NCBI RefSeq assembly: GCF_905220415.1
Contig: NC_059550.1
Coordinates: 4,590,501 to 4,654,500, forward strand
Length of the DNA: 64,000 nt
Direction: 5' to 3'
Source of the DNA: Colias croceus
Taxonomy: Eukaryota; Arthropoda; Insecta; Lepidoptera; Pieridae
Shown: in pieces, positions 26,222-41,300 of the stretch
Layout: every line of letters begins with the position of its first letter
How positions within the stretch are numbered: the stretch's first letter is position 1
Translations under genes and position numbers: made by a program
The notes under the pieces: generated by a model
What the model saw: only the letters and a program-made list of their open reading frames with translations
Databases searched by the model: none
What the model was told of the DNA's origin: nothing

Positions 26222-28805
26222 ATGGAAAATGAAAGGTTCAATGTTGAGAAGGCCCGTTGCAGTAAAGACGAGGCCTGGAGGCGAAAGTGTGGATGTCTTA
26301 GAACGAGTGAGAAGTTAAAGAAATTATTGGACAAGTTCCCGGCGCCGCCACCTCCCTCGCCTGATGAATCTACTCCGGTTACTTTAAATTCAAAAGTGAG
26401 AAAAGTTTCTATAGGTAGAAATTATAATATGTGGCATCATAAAGTTAAGTAAAGGTACTAAAACGCTAGCCAGAAAACTACTAGCTTACCGCCCGCGGGT
26501 TCGCCTTCGTCGTCAAAGGAAAGCGTCGTTTCCGTGGAATTTCCGGGATAAAAGTAGAGATATGATTAAGATATCTTAATAAATATAAATTTTCTTACAG
26601 TTGCATAATGCAACCTGCATATCTGCATATTGCACGCAAGTTCAAAATAAACTATTTTGCCAAGCCGAAGTTGCCGCTAAGACGAAATTAAAGGACATTG
26701 AAAATGATGTACCAATAAAAAAGGTGAGCTAGTATTAAATAATTAGTATGTGTAATTAGTTGTAGTAGACTTCCTTCAGAATCATTTTTGAATCGTCAAA
26801 ATCCGTACTGTAATATTTACCACCGGTTTGGAAACCATTCTATAGAAAAGAACCGACAAAAAGCTCTTTAATTTCGCGATGTATATATTTATATCATGAT
26901 AATTTTCCGTAAAAATTTTACCTTGATAAATTCACTACACCTATTCCTATTTGAACGTGAAGATATGTCAAAGGCACGGTCTTTATGTGGACATCGTGAA
27001 TTCAGATAGGATCGGTTGAAAAGTTATTTCATGATACAAAATGATAAATCCCACGATAGTGAAATCTTAAGGGTAATATATCTTACCGCCACACAATGAA
27101 CAGATAATTAAATATAAGAAATATTTTTTACTAAAAGACTTTGCGAAATAGACCCTCAGTTATAGTTAACTGAGGGTCTTAGGACAGTAAACTAGTTAGA
27201 GCACGCAAATAATAACTAAATATAGAAATTTATAAAGCATTTTTTGACTCTATCTGGATAGAGTTGTTACTATATATCATAAATTGCATAAAAATATGAC
27301 TTAGGCGACGTAGTTACGAGCATAATATAAAAAGATTTCAAGATTTTATTTTACATGTAGGTATTATTTTTAAATCACAGAGAAGCACTTAATTTTCTTT
27401 ATGTAGAGACTGTTGGTAATTATGTATATTATATAGACTTTGACAATATTATAGGTGCTAATACAAAAAAAAAAAAAAAAAACACTAGCTCACGAAATTG
27501 TGATAGTTCTGGAAACTCTGGATAAATTGCACTTGTTATAATGTCAACAAACAATTTATTGCGATGTTCCATTTAGAACAAAATTGTCGCTGAGTTTGCC
27601 ACTTTTCATTGCTCTACTAAACGTCGCATTTCTTCACAAATTAAAACAATGCTTGGTCTAGGCCTTAGACTCTAAGGGTTATTCTAATACGAGGTCTCAT
27701 TAACGTCAGTCGGAAATAAAGCGTAATGCTATTTGTTTAATGCTAATTATTAAATCGTAGGTATACAGATTACAGGCGATTAAAATCTCTAGGTTATGAC
27801 CAAGTACAATTTAATTATGTGCAAACCAAACTCATTGAAATGGTGTTTATGTTAATGTTGTTTTAAAATAATTTATTATCATACAGTACTATTAATTTTA
27901 TTTTTATTTGTTATCATGGATAATTTAAATACGATAAATAATTTAAAAGAATTATTTATATTTTAAACTAGTTTTCTACATTTACAAAATGTATGTAGGT
28001 ATTTTTATCAAAAGCGGGTTGAAACGTTTATAGTTTCCTTTAAGGTTTGTAATAACCTTCATCTGCTAAAACCTTATTAAGGTACGAACTGAAAAACCAA
28101 CTCATACATTACCAAGACATATTTTACTTTAGGATTTCGACAAATAAAAATTGTGTATGTATCTAAACGTAAATTTTAAACAGGACATCAACAATGTAAA
28201 GTCTTGGCGTATACTTCGTGAAATGGTGCAGCTTCTGCAATTCTCAGTGACGGCGACAGCTTTGGCTCTGTACTACTTGGTGTACTGCTACATGCAGTTA
28301 ATATACTACACTCTGTGGAGCGCTGTCTACTTCCATAATGCTGATGGGTTTGTGTTCTAAATGTATTGTACTTGTAGAGTAGGTAGAGGCTCTCTTACTG
28401 GGACAGAATACACACATTCTTTGTAAGGATGAAATATGAAGTCGATAAGTATAATTAAACTAACTACGTACGTACCTACCTATTAATTGCAAAGAACAAA
28501 CTAAAACAAAATTTATCTACATAACTAACTACACATTTAAAATAACTTTTAAAATAACTCAAACATACAGGTAACCAATAAATTATTATTTCAATACAGT
28601 CGTAATGAAAAAGTCAGGTCACTATAAGATAGAGTTTTTTCTAGCGATTAAGAAAATTATCATTTACCGAGTTTTACATAATGTTTTGTTTCTTTTCAGA
28701 CCCATGAAGATAACAATAACAATTGTAACGATCACGTCACTGATAATAGCTTTCAATTTAATAATAAAATTCGAAAAAATTATCGGCATAGGTTTGTTTC
28801 AATGA
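26222..28805 (+). CDS. small two-pass membrane protein of unknown family (4 exons)
   Basis: Exons 26222-26395, 26601-26723, 28184-28347 and 28700-28805 join with matching phases (0, 0, 2) and encode 188 residues. I do not recognise the protein. The N-terminal 100 residues are charged and hydrophilic, with a Pro run (FPAPPPPSPDE at about 40-50) and several Cys. Two hydrophobic stretches follow: about residues 118-142 (FSVTATALALYYLVYCYMQL onward) and about 159-178 (ITITIVTITSLIIAFNLII). The protein ends FEKIIGIGLFQ. An acceptor at 26207-26208 means an upstream exon exists, so the start at 26222 is provisional. The alternative readthrough of exon 1 stops at 26450-26452. It lies 550 bp upstream of the ZP-protein start in the same orientation. 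Confidence 0.6.
26482..26556 (-). repeat. fragment of the CTAG-ended interspersed repeat
   Basis: CTAGCTTACCGCCCGCGGGT, then TTTCCGGGATAAAAGTAGAG, matches the left part of the copies at 48419 and 48721. It lies in intron 1 of the small membrane-protein gene. Confidence 0.55.
27150..27179. other. perfect 13-bp hairpin
   Basis: AGACCCTCAGTTA and TAACTGAGGGTCT are exact inverted arms around a 4-nt loop, in an intron of the small membrane-protein gene. Function unknown; it could be a transposon footprint or a structured RNA element. Confidence 0.6.
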
Positions 28806-28907
28806 ATCAAATATAGAGCGATGTGATAATCGCCATTCATTGATTTGAACTATCCAGAGTTAATGGATAACTGAATTGTAGTAAAGTATTTAATTAACTG
28901 CCTTTGA

Positions 28908-28913
28908 AATAAA
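28908..28913 (+). terminator. poly(A) signal of the small membrane-protein gene
   Basis: AATAAA about 100 bp after the stop codon, followed by a GT-containing stretch. It separates this gene from the ZP gene whose 5' UTR follows. Confidence 0.55.
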
Positions 28914-29354
28914 AAAGTGATGAAATACAATAGTTTTCTTCATTTGTAGCTTAGCTTTAAGGTTGAAAGTAAACATGTACTGAAATATTTGCAAAAAAAA
29001 TAAAACAAGATTGATGAATTCTTTCTATTTGGTTAGAAAGCGTTGATAAGCGATGTTCTTACTCTGCTGCTCAAAATTAGATACAACATACATTAAAATA
29101 AAGCTCCACAGTGACCATAACCTTAGTACAAACTAAATATATTATGAAACGAGCTTTGCAATGAAGTTTTATGGCACTGAAGCGAAAATGTACGGAGAAG
29201 GTTCTAAGACAATCGGAGGCTGAACCGCCGACGGTCATCACTTCTACTCCAAGCGTTGCCCGAAACGCATACCGCGTAGTGTTGCCGTCATAAATATTAT
29301 ATTAAAACATCGTGGTGTAGTGTAATGATAGTGCCTGCTAAGTGTTAGTGCAAA

Positions 29355-32300
29355 ATGGTGCTAAATGCGAAGTAAGTAGAGTGGAGACAATTTCTTTTTG
29401 TTTGCGCGTTTCGTTTTTAGGTGTTGATGATATCGTCGATCTGTAAACACGACCGTTACATATTTTGAAAATGAATTTTCTTTCAGTTCGTGTTAAGGGC
29501 TATTTTCGTTATTCAGAATACACATTTCTAGTCGTTCTTAATTCTTTCAGTTGTTTTTAAATTTGGTACTGAGAAGATTTGTAACTTTATTTAGAAACTT
29601 TTTCTCTATATTTTTATATCCTAAAAATTTTTTCGATAATGGTGGTTTTTGGTTCATATATTAACCATATAATAATTAAGTGGTGGTAAATTGTAAGTAT
29701 GGACTTTTCATTTGAAAAAAATAAGAAAACACACGTTTTGTTCTATAACCATTTCAATATTGTCATCTTGTACCTAGATAATTCTAATTGTTGAAGTTAT
29801 ATCAGTCAAATCTTAAATACGTATCCATTCATCATCATTATTGGCCTTATACATCTGTTTCAGGCGATTATAGTGGTTTATGAAGAAGTATTACATTCCT
29901 TAAATAAATAATAGTTCATGAAAAATTAGCAATGGATCTCCAATACCACGTTTTAGGTGTCACTCTATACTTTGTAAGAATAGCTATTGGGAAAATATTA
30001 TACAAGAATGCAGTATCATCTCATAGAGCAGACGTTTTAAAGATTTGCAAATAAAATTATGTTTGTACTAGTTCTGTGACCCCGCTACGCTTGAATGGGA
30101 TAAACCACGGTGATTATTTGCTTTCAGCGATATCGAATATAAAATTTTAGTGGTAAATAAAAGATTGAGCGCGACCTTTCTTTGAGGTTTCGATGGTATA
30201 ATTCATTGTAAACTTTCAGAAATGTTAGGCGGCATACTCTATATTTTGTGGTATTTACTTAAAGAATTTAACCTATTTACGTTAATAAGAACTCAAAGTT
30301 CTTTTTTAATTTATTGATTGAATGTTTAAGGTCAATTCTTTTATAATTATGGATTATATAATTCAAGTCGATTTGGTTTTTTAACCGACTTAAAAAAAAG
30401 GAGGAGGTTATCAATTCGGCCGGTATGTTTTTTTTATGTATGTACAGATTACTCCGAGGTTTCTGAACCGATTTACGTGATTCTTTTTTTGTTCGATGCG
30501 GGATGGTGTCGAATTGGTCCCATAAAAATTTTGTTTGGATAGGTCCAGTAGTTTTTATTTTATGAGCATTTTTGTCTGTATTTGTAAATGTTGCAAGTAC
30601 AAGTTTGAAGTCGGTTGTTTTTAACGCAGTTATCACTTGTTCAGTTTGTTAATTTGTTCAATCGAGACAGATACTTTAATCCAGCTCTACCCATGACTCT
30701 ACTTACAAGAAGAGCTACCTTGCCATCAAAGATCTAGAGTCGTTATTATAAGTAATGTGTCAAGTGTTTAGCATGATCATTAATAGATTTCACGACTGAA
30801 ATCTAATTAACTAAAAACATTACTATACCTAATGCAAAACAATTGGTATACTAATTTTCATGTGTTTTCATTCTAATGTCCTCATATAATTAAATGGCCA
30901 CTTTTGATATGAGTCTGAAGATTCAAAATAATTAGTTAACACGAATCACCACAAATAATATATATAATACTATAGTTACTAGCATTGCTATCTATAGTTT
31001 AAACCAAGTGTGAAGTCCCATGTCCCCTAGTGGGGTATGGGACAGGTGCATTATTCATATATCTGTTTCACTGATCGATTTCCTTTAAGGACAAGTAGTA
31101 GTAGTAGATCAGCCTTCTATGTCCTTTTAGGTCAACATATTTTTTTCGTCGTCTCAACCGGAAATCGAACCCAGGACCCTCGTCTCTACGTTCACGCGTC
31201 AACCACTGTACCAAAGAGGCGGTCAGTTTAAAGCTTGTACAGAATTATATCTGTGATTTAAAATATTGGCGAATATGGTAATTTGTACGTCGGCACGAGG
31301 TGTAAAACGTTTGATGTCATACGAAGCATGGCCCGTGCATGTCGTGGTAACGGTGCGTTCCGCTGTCGACTGCAATTATAGACGTTTACGATTTTAGGTG
31401 ATGGAGTGATAAAATAATGTTTTGCTTTAGAACTGGTTACGTTTTGGAAATGAGTTATTCGTATTTTGGGACTTTGCTAATTGTAGCTTTAATCTTTCAA
31501 GTTTGTAAAAGCTTAAGATAATCTCATACAAAGGTAGTCTGTAAAACTGCTTATCAATGAAATATGAAAATTTAAAACTGAATCGAATTTTGACACAAAT
31601 TTGCGGTACAATGATATGCTCTACCTAACCAGACAAACTTGCAAACTTTTAGCACTATACTTCCTTACGCAATACCTACGTCCTTATCTTTTGAATCACT
31701 GCTCCTTATACCTATGAAACTAGCGGTTGGTCGGTAGGTACATGTTTGTCTCTCTATAAGAATTATCCTCCTACTTCAAGGACTATTAAAAAAAAAGACG
31801 CGTGGCACTCGGGAACTGCCGCGTTAAAGCTATTGCATGCTATGCCTTCAAGCCACACCTCCGCCCGTCGGAGTGGGGAGCGTGAGGCTTTTTCGTTACG
31901 GAATTTCTGGATTCGGTCCCCGCGCTCAAGGCCCGCGATAGAAGCTATGCAATAGCTTAAAAAAAGAATAAACGAAATCGGTTCAGCCGTTCCCGAGAAC
32001 CCGTAACCGACATTTGGCGATTAATTTTCATTATTTAGATGAACCGATAGAAGCAAGCAGAAAAATAAGATTTACCTATCAAAATAATTTAATATTTACT
32101 TTTGAATAATTTAAATATCCGGGTACTAAGACACTAAGTAGCCTATCTACTACTCCAGGCTAATCTAGATCTACCTATGTACCAATTTTAATACAAATCA
32201 ACTTGTCTTGTGTGTGAGAGATTCTGTCATTCATCCATCCATGCATTCTTGCAACTAACACGTTTTATTAGAAAACTAATTCTATTTTTTATTTTAAAAA

Positions 32301-35300
32301 TAATCTTAATACTCATATAAAAAGTCCAGTTCTTAGTATTCCGCAAAATAAATTATAAAATACAAAACATTGACGGTCCCCTACAGTGTAAAAGTAATTT
32401 AATAAAATGTTACATAAGATATGTAAGTAATTATAATAATTATTGACGCCCTTGTAAAATACTTTTGTTATGGAAGGAAGCGTATATGAGGTCGTCGAAA
32501 TTTAATAAATTTAGGAAGTAACGAGAGGTCAAAAGTGTTTTTGTTTATAAAGGTAATGTTTATTGAGGAAAATAAACAAAAGATGCATTTATGAAATGTG
32601 TATTACTTTCAGGCAAGTATCTATTAATCTATTACAAATTTACAAATGCCTGCAAACTGTGGCAATGTAAGAATTGTTACTTTTCATATTTAGGAAATTG
32701 GGTAATTGAAGGATTTTTTGTTTTGTAAGTTGTTCAAAAATAATAACGTTATTTTTATTATTAGCATAATATGAGCACATAAGACTTAAGAGTAGCATTG
32801 ATATTCTTGTAAGAACGAACTTGACTTCCACTAAGGAATTAAAAAATCAAGCTACTTTTTTCTTAATGTGAGTATTTTGAAGAAGTAGGTAGGCTAGAAG
32901 GTATGTAACGTCGAACTAATATAATATATCCATCACAAGAAAGAAACAAATAACAAAATATTAAATCCAAATATAGCACACCGCGGAGGGTAGTGCTCTA
33001 TCTATCGTTTTTCTCATGCCACGTAATTTTTAGTACTTTTCTTGAAAACTATGGTATAAAACAATATCTCGGGAGACTAACGGGCACAATTCGATCACGA
33101 TGTAAACTATTATAACTGGGGTTACGGTTTCAGAGCGTTTCATTTGATGCGATTAATTGGCTATGAACGATCCGGATTCGTTGGTCAGAGTTTAGTAAAA
33201 CGCGCATAATTAACGATTCACTCATTTTTGTCAAAACGCCTTTGTTCTTGGGTAATTGGTAATTTATGTTTATCTTTTCGAATGCTTTTATTATTTTTGG
33301 TTTTATGGCATTAAAATGCTTTATGAATATAAATTTTTAATTATTTGTATATTGCTTGTAAATTATTTGAGAGTTTAGAAATTGATAAAGGTTTTTTTTA
33401 AATTTATTTTTAATAATATGTATTTGCAAATTGCTCATGTTTATGTTATTTACAGCCTAGAGCTCTGTCGCATACGTGAGGTAATTGAATGAAGGAGTAG
33501 ACTCGATTGCCATCCCTTTAATTTTGCACATCCATTTTTATTTTCATTCCCGAATTCTCAAGCCACAGGTTTTAAATAAAACAATATTCACATGTAACGT
33601 AACAAATACTGTACAAAAAAAATACAATAGGTTTATGTCCGCATTCTATCTACCTTCAGTATTTGAATCACGACGGTACGACACAATATCGTTACGACAC
33701 TCTGTCAACCGGCTCCCGATAATTTATCGGATTTCCTATCATTAAGGACACGCAGGTTACGCTCGGACGCCCATAAGGGGTCGACGACTGCGCTGGGAAC
33801 ATCTCACACTAAACGATTGTCACTACGCTTTATGCAATCGTGCATAAAACTTAATGATAATCGGACATTAAGCCTGCAGGTAGCTATGGAGCTACGCCTG
33901 ACGGAACCACACTGCGAGTGTATTGTCGTTCGTGACTGAAAAAATTTACATCATTTTATTTATTTAATAATTTTCAACATGTTATTTAAAACATCTACTT
34001 CATATTATGTAAAGCTAATTAACATTATTAACATTGATATTTTACGTACAAATTAAACGTATAATATGCACAACAAGTAACAACACACAATGCTCTCGAA
34101 GATTTCCCAATGAAAAGTCACTCATGGTCCCATTATTTCGTATCGCGTAAACTCCGATTGAACGAACAACGAAATCGCCACGCGCGGCACAAAAGGTCAT
34201 TGTAGTGTTATTAATTAATTTCAGCCTATAGTGGGTAGTTTCTATAATCTGCGGTTTGTTCCCGTTACAATACTGCCAATGATCCGAATACTCATTAACT
34301 CTATAGTGAATTTATTCCATCAAATTATTTTCAGCTACCAATAAACCAATTCCAAAGTCATTCTCTCCCCTGTCATTTGACCTGCCATTATGAATATTGT
34401 AATAATGCCCTGTAATACCCGTATCACGAGTCTGCAGATTTTGCTACTTTATATTTAGTTATATTACTTTTTTTACGTAAGCAAATTGTTTTACAGATCA
34501 CGATTTCTTCAATGCGATTTTATTCGGTATCTTGTGAGAAAATGTAATGATAAATTATGCTCATAGGGTCTCTAATAATGTTATATTTTTTTCAGATTGG
34601 TATTTTTATGCAGCCTCCTTTTGATAAATGTAAGTACACGTAATTACTATTATCAATTATTATTGATTATTCCATTCCATTGGATTTATAAGATATAAAA
34701 TGAAATTGTATTGAAGTAGAAGTCGAGTATTTTGAACATTACCAAAGTTTTTTGAACATGATAGAAATAAAATTATACGCTCTATCATAATTTTGGCCTA
34801 AATTTATTAAAAACCAATTGTTTTATCTTAGAATATTTTTCTTAGTCATTTAATAACTAAATTTTTATTCATTTTAGTATGCAGCTTCCGCAGTACAACA
34901 CACTCAAGATTCAGCGGAATCCTCAGAGCTGTCAACAGATTTGCCCTCTTCAGAATTATTGCATGAAGGGTCTGGTGACGAACCTCCAGGACCAATTTTG
35001 CGGACAAAGGTTAGTATTGGTTGTGAATTGTGATTTATTTTACGTGGTTATTAATTAAGAAATGAAAGCTCCCATTTTATTGCAATGCCAAAAGCAAATT
35101 TCATTTGCGAATGCCGTTATAAGGTACACTATAGGTAGGTAGTATAACCTATAATTTTGTCATTAGGTAGGTACCTACCTAATGACAAAATTATAGGTCA
35201 TCATCATTTTAGTATATTATTTTCTATTTAATTTTGTAAAACAAATATCTTCAGCGGAAAGGCGTATTGACATTAAAGTAAACCATTTTTTTTTACAGAA

Positions 35301-38300
35301 CGAAACGAGAGATGCGCTCAAGTCTGATGGAAGTGAGCAGGATCCAGTAAGTATTTATTACTTTTTAAAATATTGTAATTGTTTAATATTAGATTATTTA
35401 ACTTTAATTCTATTATATTTCTGAAGGCTAGCGAGCCGTATGTAGGTAGGTTGCGCGTTGAAATCGCCGATAAGAAAATTAGTGCGTTACCTTTTTCCGA
35501 CTGAGTACGATACGGTCTACTACAGAGAGATCTCATTCAAATTGATTATATTAATCAAGTGGTTATATACGTACCTACCTATTTATAAAATTAAAGAAAA
35601 CATAATTCAGAATATTACATGGACCGAAAAAATGTAGAAGAAAATGTTGAGACATCGAGAATGAGTTATAATACCTATAATTTGAAGCAACATTTTTAAC
35701 AATTGAACTTTAGAATTTAACTATTTAGTTCTATACATAACTATACAATGTATGAAATCGTTAAAAATTTAATGCTTTAATTTTATTTGAGAAAATCAAG
35801 CCTTTACCATCATCATAATGTCAAGACTCATAATGTAGAGCACTCTGCTCTACAATCGAAAAATTAGTTTTGACTTAATTTAGTAACTTTTTATGTTTAC
35901 TTCAGATATCTCTATAATAATAGGTATTCAATACTTTTTTTGCGTAAAATATAATACAATACTTGCTCTATTTTTCCGATGTTTAAGTTATTCATACAAG
36001 CGCAAAGCTGTAACGGTTTCATTTCACTTTCGATCCGCATACATAATTCGACCTTGTATAGAGACTCTGTTATCAGCCTGTAAAGAACAATAAGGTTATA
36101 GTCGCAATAATAAACTATCATCAACTTGTAATATACAATTTCTAATGTACCCTTTTCATATTGTTATTTAATTTTAATGACAGGACAGCCGCAGCTTTAC
36201 AAATATTACTTGATTGTAATTTTATGGGATTTTTTCTAGAAGATTCTTGCGGACAAAAAATGTGATATACTTTAGATTGGACACGGTGAGGTCATAAGTT
36301 CACAGCATTAGACACTACCGTTGAGAATGGCAAAAATAAGAATAGATTTTTTAAGGCATAAGTTTCGATTTCTGAGATACAACTGTATACGTAATAAGTG
36401 TATTATGTGACGGTTTAAAAAAGCGTGTAAACCAAGTTATTTACACTCTGTAATCGCCATTCAAAAGATTAAATTCTTTGGTAATCATGTCTCGTGGGAT
36501 TGCGGTACCATATGATTTGGTTAACTTTTGCAGCTTTGACACTTTTTCGAATATAAATTTATAAATGAAAAATAAAATTTATTTTTCACTGTTGAATTTT
36601 GCCCATTCTAACATTAAGTATACCAGTTCTTGATATTTAAACAACAGAGTTAATTTGTCATACATAATTCACCAGTATAAAAAAACACTGATAAATATCA
36701 TCTTTATTCCGTTTTCACATGGTTTTCACAAACTAAGAAACTTGGGAACAGTAATTATATTTTTTTACAATAATTACTAAAAATCTTCTGTGGATGTCTT
36801 TCATGCTCCATATGTAAACTTAGTCTTATCCAGAATAGTATAAATGTTTACGCTGGGACATGGGACATAAATGAGTGTTTGCGTGATGTACGATTTATCA
36901 CGTATAAATTATTATTTTTTCAGATTTTACTCTATCTCTATTTCCATACAACCTTTATTTATGCGTGAGTGAAGATGAGTTACGTATATATTCCACAATC
37001 TCGTTCATGTGTTCTATTAAACTTCAATGGGAGGCCACCGGTAGTAGCTTATGCAACACGTACACACAATAACACCATACATTTTAATTATGCATCTTAT
37101 CTTTTGATGAGCAATTATAATTTTAATGTGTTTTTAACAATTAATGCAGAAATAAAATTGTGTAACCACTCTAGGCTCTATCTTCTTAAAAAAAGCTTTT
37201 GGTAATTGTGTCGCATGATTTTAAAGATAAAAAAATTGTTTATTTTTGGATTCGTTCAAAATTTAGACGACAACTTCATGAAAGCGTGAATAATCAATAA
37301 TAACAAAAACCTGACCATATGAAATAAAAAAAAAAAAAAACATTTGCCTACCCAATATTAAAAGCAACTTGTTTTTAGCCCAATTCAACTCGGGTACAAA
37401 AGTGTATATTTTTACTGCAAAAACAACGGTACGGCAATTCTATTAAAATTAAATTATAGGATACGAATCAGCGCATTGTACTGCCGACTGCGTTCGGCTA
37501 ATCTTACCCACACTTTCCTTAGTCGGTCGCTAAGCCTAAACATTGAATTAGTACGATGTTGTCACCGTGAGAATTGTTAGCAGGTATTATAGTAAGTGCA
37601 CAAGATATGCATCTTTGACCCGGCGCCGACGGCGTGTGATAAAGTAGCTGTATCTCGACTCACATTGCACGCAAACCATGAACGGTGCTCGCATTGTCTG
37701 CCCTACATAGTACATATATTCCCTTCCCATAAAATCGCGATTTGAACGAAATAGATTAAAATTGTTAAGTGCACTTCCTGCGTTCCACTCGAACACTCGT
37801 AGCTTTGGGCCGCGCTATCGGAATGCAATCGACGATTACCTGCGGTGTAAATAATGTTAATTATTAAGTATTATTTAATCGGCTGATGAAACGTGTGCTC
37901 CTGGCGGGAAATTAGTTACAGATGTTTTTGTTGAGTTTCATGTTTACGAGACACCACCGTGAATTTGAAAGAATTTTGGGTTTGCTTGAATGTAGTTATG
38001 GTATGACAGAATATTAATTATAACCTTTTGGAGTTAGTTATAGTGAAGTATTTTTTTTATAAAAATGTAGCACAGTTGTTACCAATTTGTGCTAATGCAC
38101 CAGATGCAATATACATTGTAATATAACTTATAAGTGATTGGTTAAATCGGTTAATATTAAATTATAGATTGGAAATTGCCGTCAAATTGGCATGCTCGTC
38201 CGGGCCACCGTGATGTCATGTTCCCAATTTGTCTAATTCGCACGTACAGAGTTTTTACTTTTATTATCTAATTTGTCAGAGCATAGAGTCGACAAGGTAA

Positions 38301-41300
38301 AGGCCATCCAATTGCTGGTCCGCTGGTCCGCTGGCCCAATTGTTATAATGCGTGCAGAGAGCGGCGTGCGAACCGCCCTGGCACACTTACGGGGAAGCAC
38401 TATCTACAGCTACTTTTTTGTGCAAAACTCTTGAGGGATCGTGACTGTGAAATGGTGCATTACCGGCGGTAATGCGATAGTTTGTTTTGAATTTTTTAAC
38501 GTACTGATAATGGATGCAATTTCAATTCGCTCTGGATTCTTTATTGCTTTTAAATTATCGATTCTCGTTTTACTTTCGACGAAGTTGTGGGTCATTGTTG
38601 TTGAGTTAATTTTTAGAGCGGTTGTGTTGGATTATACGTACAATTATCGGAGGCAGTCAAAAGTCGTCGCAGGAAGGAGGTAGTTAGCCCGAAGACTTAT
38701 CTCAGGGCTATCGGTGTTGCATGTTAGCGGTGCCCGGGAAATGAGGAAAACTACTTATTGTTTCATATTCATTTTAATCGACAGTTTATTAAATTAGCGA
38801 TGTACCTAAATCAGGTTTCAGGTTGTGTATTCAGTATAACATCATTTATCTTATTTATTTTTAGTATTTAACTACTTTATCTTAAATATAAAACGTAAAG
38901 GAGACTAAATGACTGATCTATCAACGTACAGCCCAAACAACTGGACCGATCTGGCTCATGAAGATAGCCAGCATTGTTTAGGCATACGCTAAGATAGGCA
39001 TTTTATAAATTCTACCCCAATAATAAAATAGAGGATGATAATAATTTATGCTTTGAAAAATTTCACCACGCGAGCGAACTTGCGTACCACAGTCAGTTTA
39101 GGAAAAATATTAGCATAGATTTTGATTCCAAGAAAATGTTTTTATTGAGCTTATCCATGTCCAATTAAGTTCCAAGTATGAGATAGAGCTCGTTTTAAAA
39201 CATCAAATTAACTTAACGAATTCTAGCATTATTTATACATCTAGAATTATTTAGCATTATTTATTATCTAGCATAGCATCTAGCATTAGCATTATTTATT
39301 ATTTATACATCTAGGCTATTAATTAATCGTATTATTTTAGGTGGTATTCCTAGCGGATAAGAACAACTACATCCCGGTGAGCATCAAGCCGAGATCGCCG
39401 GCGGCAGAGGCAGCGTGGAGAGAGCCGCCCGCGTGGGAGCGGGAGTATAGGCGACATAGGACTAATGGCAGTCGGGTGCAATGTGAGATTTACTTCTTTG
39501 TACCTATTTTACGAAAAAAAAGAATAATTAGTCATGGGCATATTTTACTTTATTAAATCTGATGTGTATTACAAAAAAAAAATTGACTCATTAGTTACCC
39601 CTTTTTGCGTATCCATCGTCGTAGGAACTGTTAAGGTAGGAATTGTAATTCTGTGGTTTAAGTATCAAATATTTATATAAAGATCAGTAGTGTATTAAAG
39701 TAGTGTTTAAAATTTCACTTTATTTTAAACATTTAACGAATTTCATCAGCATATTCAATGAGATTATTAAAACCTATTTTAGTAACTCATACCTATACAT
39801 TATAAAGTTTTGTAGGTATATCTAATATCATCACAATTATTGTATTTTTCATAGATACATAACTAATGCGGGCATTCATGTGATGAAGCTGTAAGCGGCG
39901 GATTTCCCATTTAACTTACCGTATTGTTGCGAAACCGGAAAAATAACGATGTTATCGATATCTACAAGGTGTTTGCCGCCTTCTACCTGTGTTGTACACA
40001 GATGGAATATTGCTTAATATTTTGTGTAGGCTATTGCTTATTTGATGTGTTTTTCTATATTGTTATACCTAATATATTATTATTTAATATGGTCATAAAA
40101 AGTATAAAAGCATTTTTCGTATATTACCTGCCTATTTATATTATTATCTTAACGTTCATTTAATAAATTTAAGACTTCTTCTAGATATTGAAGCAGAATG
40201 TCAAGACGACTTTATGAAGATCAGAGTGGGTTTCAACGGATCGTTTTCTGGCTTGGTTTATTCAGCAGGTTAGTTTTTCATAAATAAGTTTATAAACTGT
40301 TTATAGTCGTCACTATCTACACAAATTTTGAATTAATTTACCTTAGTTGTTAAACTGTATCGCAATAATAAAATAATTGTACCTACACATGTTTTTTGGG
40401 TTGCAATCTGCTCCCGAAATAATGTATCTCAAGTCTAACAAGATCGTGATCTGTCATTCACTCATTATTAATTTAAATTAAATAAATTTTCATTTTAATT
40501 AATACACGCAGTATTTAAATTAAATAAATAAATGAGTGACTTTTTAGGGACTTATTAGTTTCTTTAACCTAATATGTGTAGGCACCTAAATTTATTATAT
40601 AGCTTGGGTCTTGGGAATGCTGTATAAATAGTAATTGTCCATTATTTTCGTCATTAATTGTATGGCTGGAATTTTCCCGTTATTAAAACTGCGAGATAAC
40701 ATTATTGTTAAATCGCACGACAGACGGTATGGTCGAAATCACGTTTTGTTCAATTTCATTTAATTGCCGTTAACAAAACAATTATACACTTGCCTTGTTA
40801 GTAAAATATTTATTGTTAACGCTGATCTGACCTTCTTCTATAAAGTATTGTATTTTTAGATGGGTCCCTTTAAAAAAAATGTCGAATAAGGAATTTTAGA
40901 TATCTACATAATAGAGAAAGTTCCATATCATACTCACCACACTTTCAGAATATTCTCGTCGTAGCATCCCTATTACAGTATGAATAATATGTTTATGAGT
41001 ATATTTTTCAATTCATCTCAATTTTTGTGTTACATTATAGGAATCTCAGGAAAAGTTCGAACGATCAGAGGATTTATTTGTTAAGAGGAAATATGGTGGC
41101 TATTTTGTCCATACAATGCTCTCGTCTATGTTTTCTGTGTTTCTCTGTATTGCATATCATATTTATTTAATACCAAACCCTGCAGGCTATTCCTACGACC
41201 CCGACTGCATGTACATCAACGGCTCTGGTCGTGACTACTACGAGTTTTACATACAGCTGAACCGCTGCGGCACTCTCGGGAGGAACGGCCAACATGATGA

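Larger units (their letters stand above)
29372..34595. other. first intron of the ZP gene, with repeats
   Basis: A 5.2-kb intron splitting the signal-peptide coding sequence. It contains a MITE (30383-30616), a tRNA-derived SINE (31004-31224) and an inverted-end element (31797-31958). No other gene was supported. Large first introns often carry enhancers, but I see no recognisable site. Confidence 0.6.

Noticed and set aside
31037..31231. 64-codon open frame
   Set aside because: It is the antisense of the tRNA-derived SINE at 31004-31224.
31746..31955. 69-codon open frame
   Set aside because: It mostly overlaps the inverted-end repeat at 31797-31958 and shows no family match.
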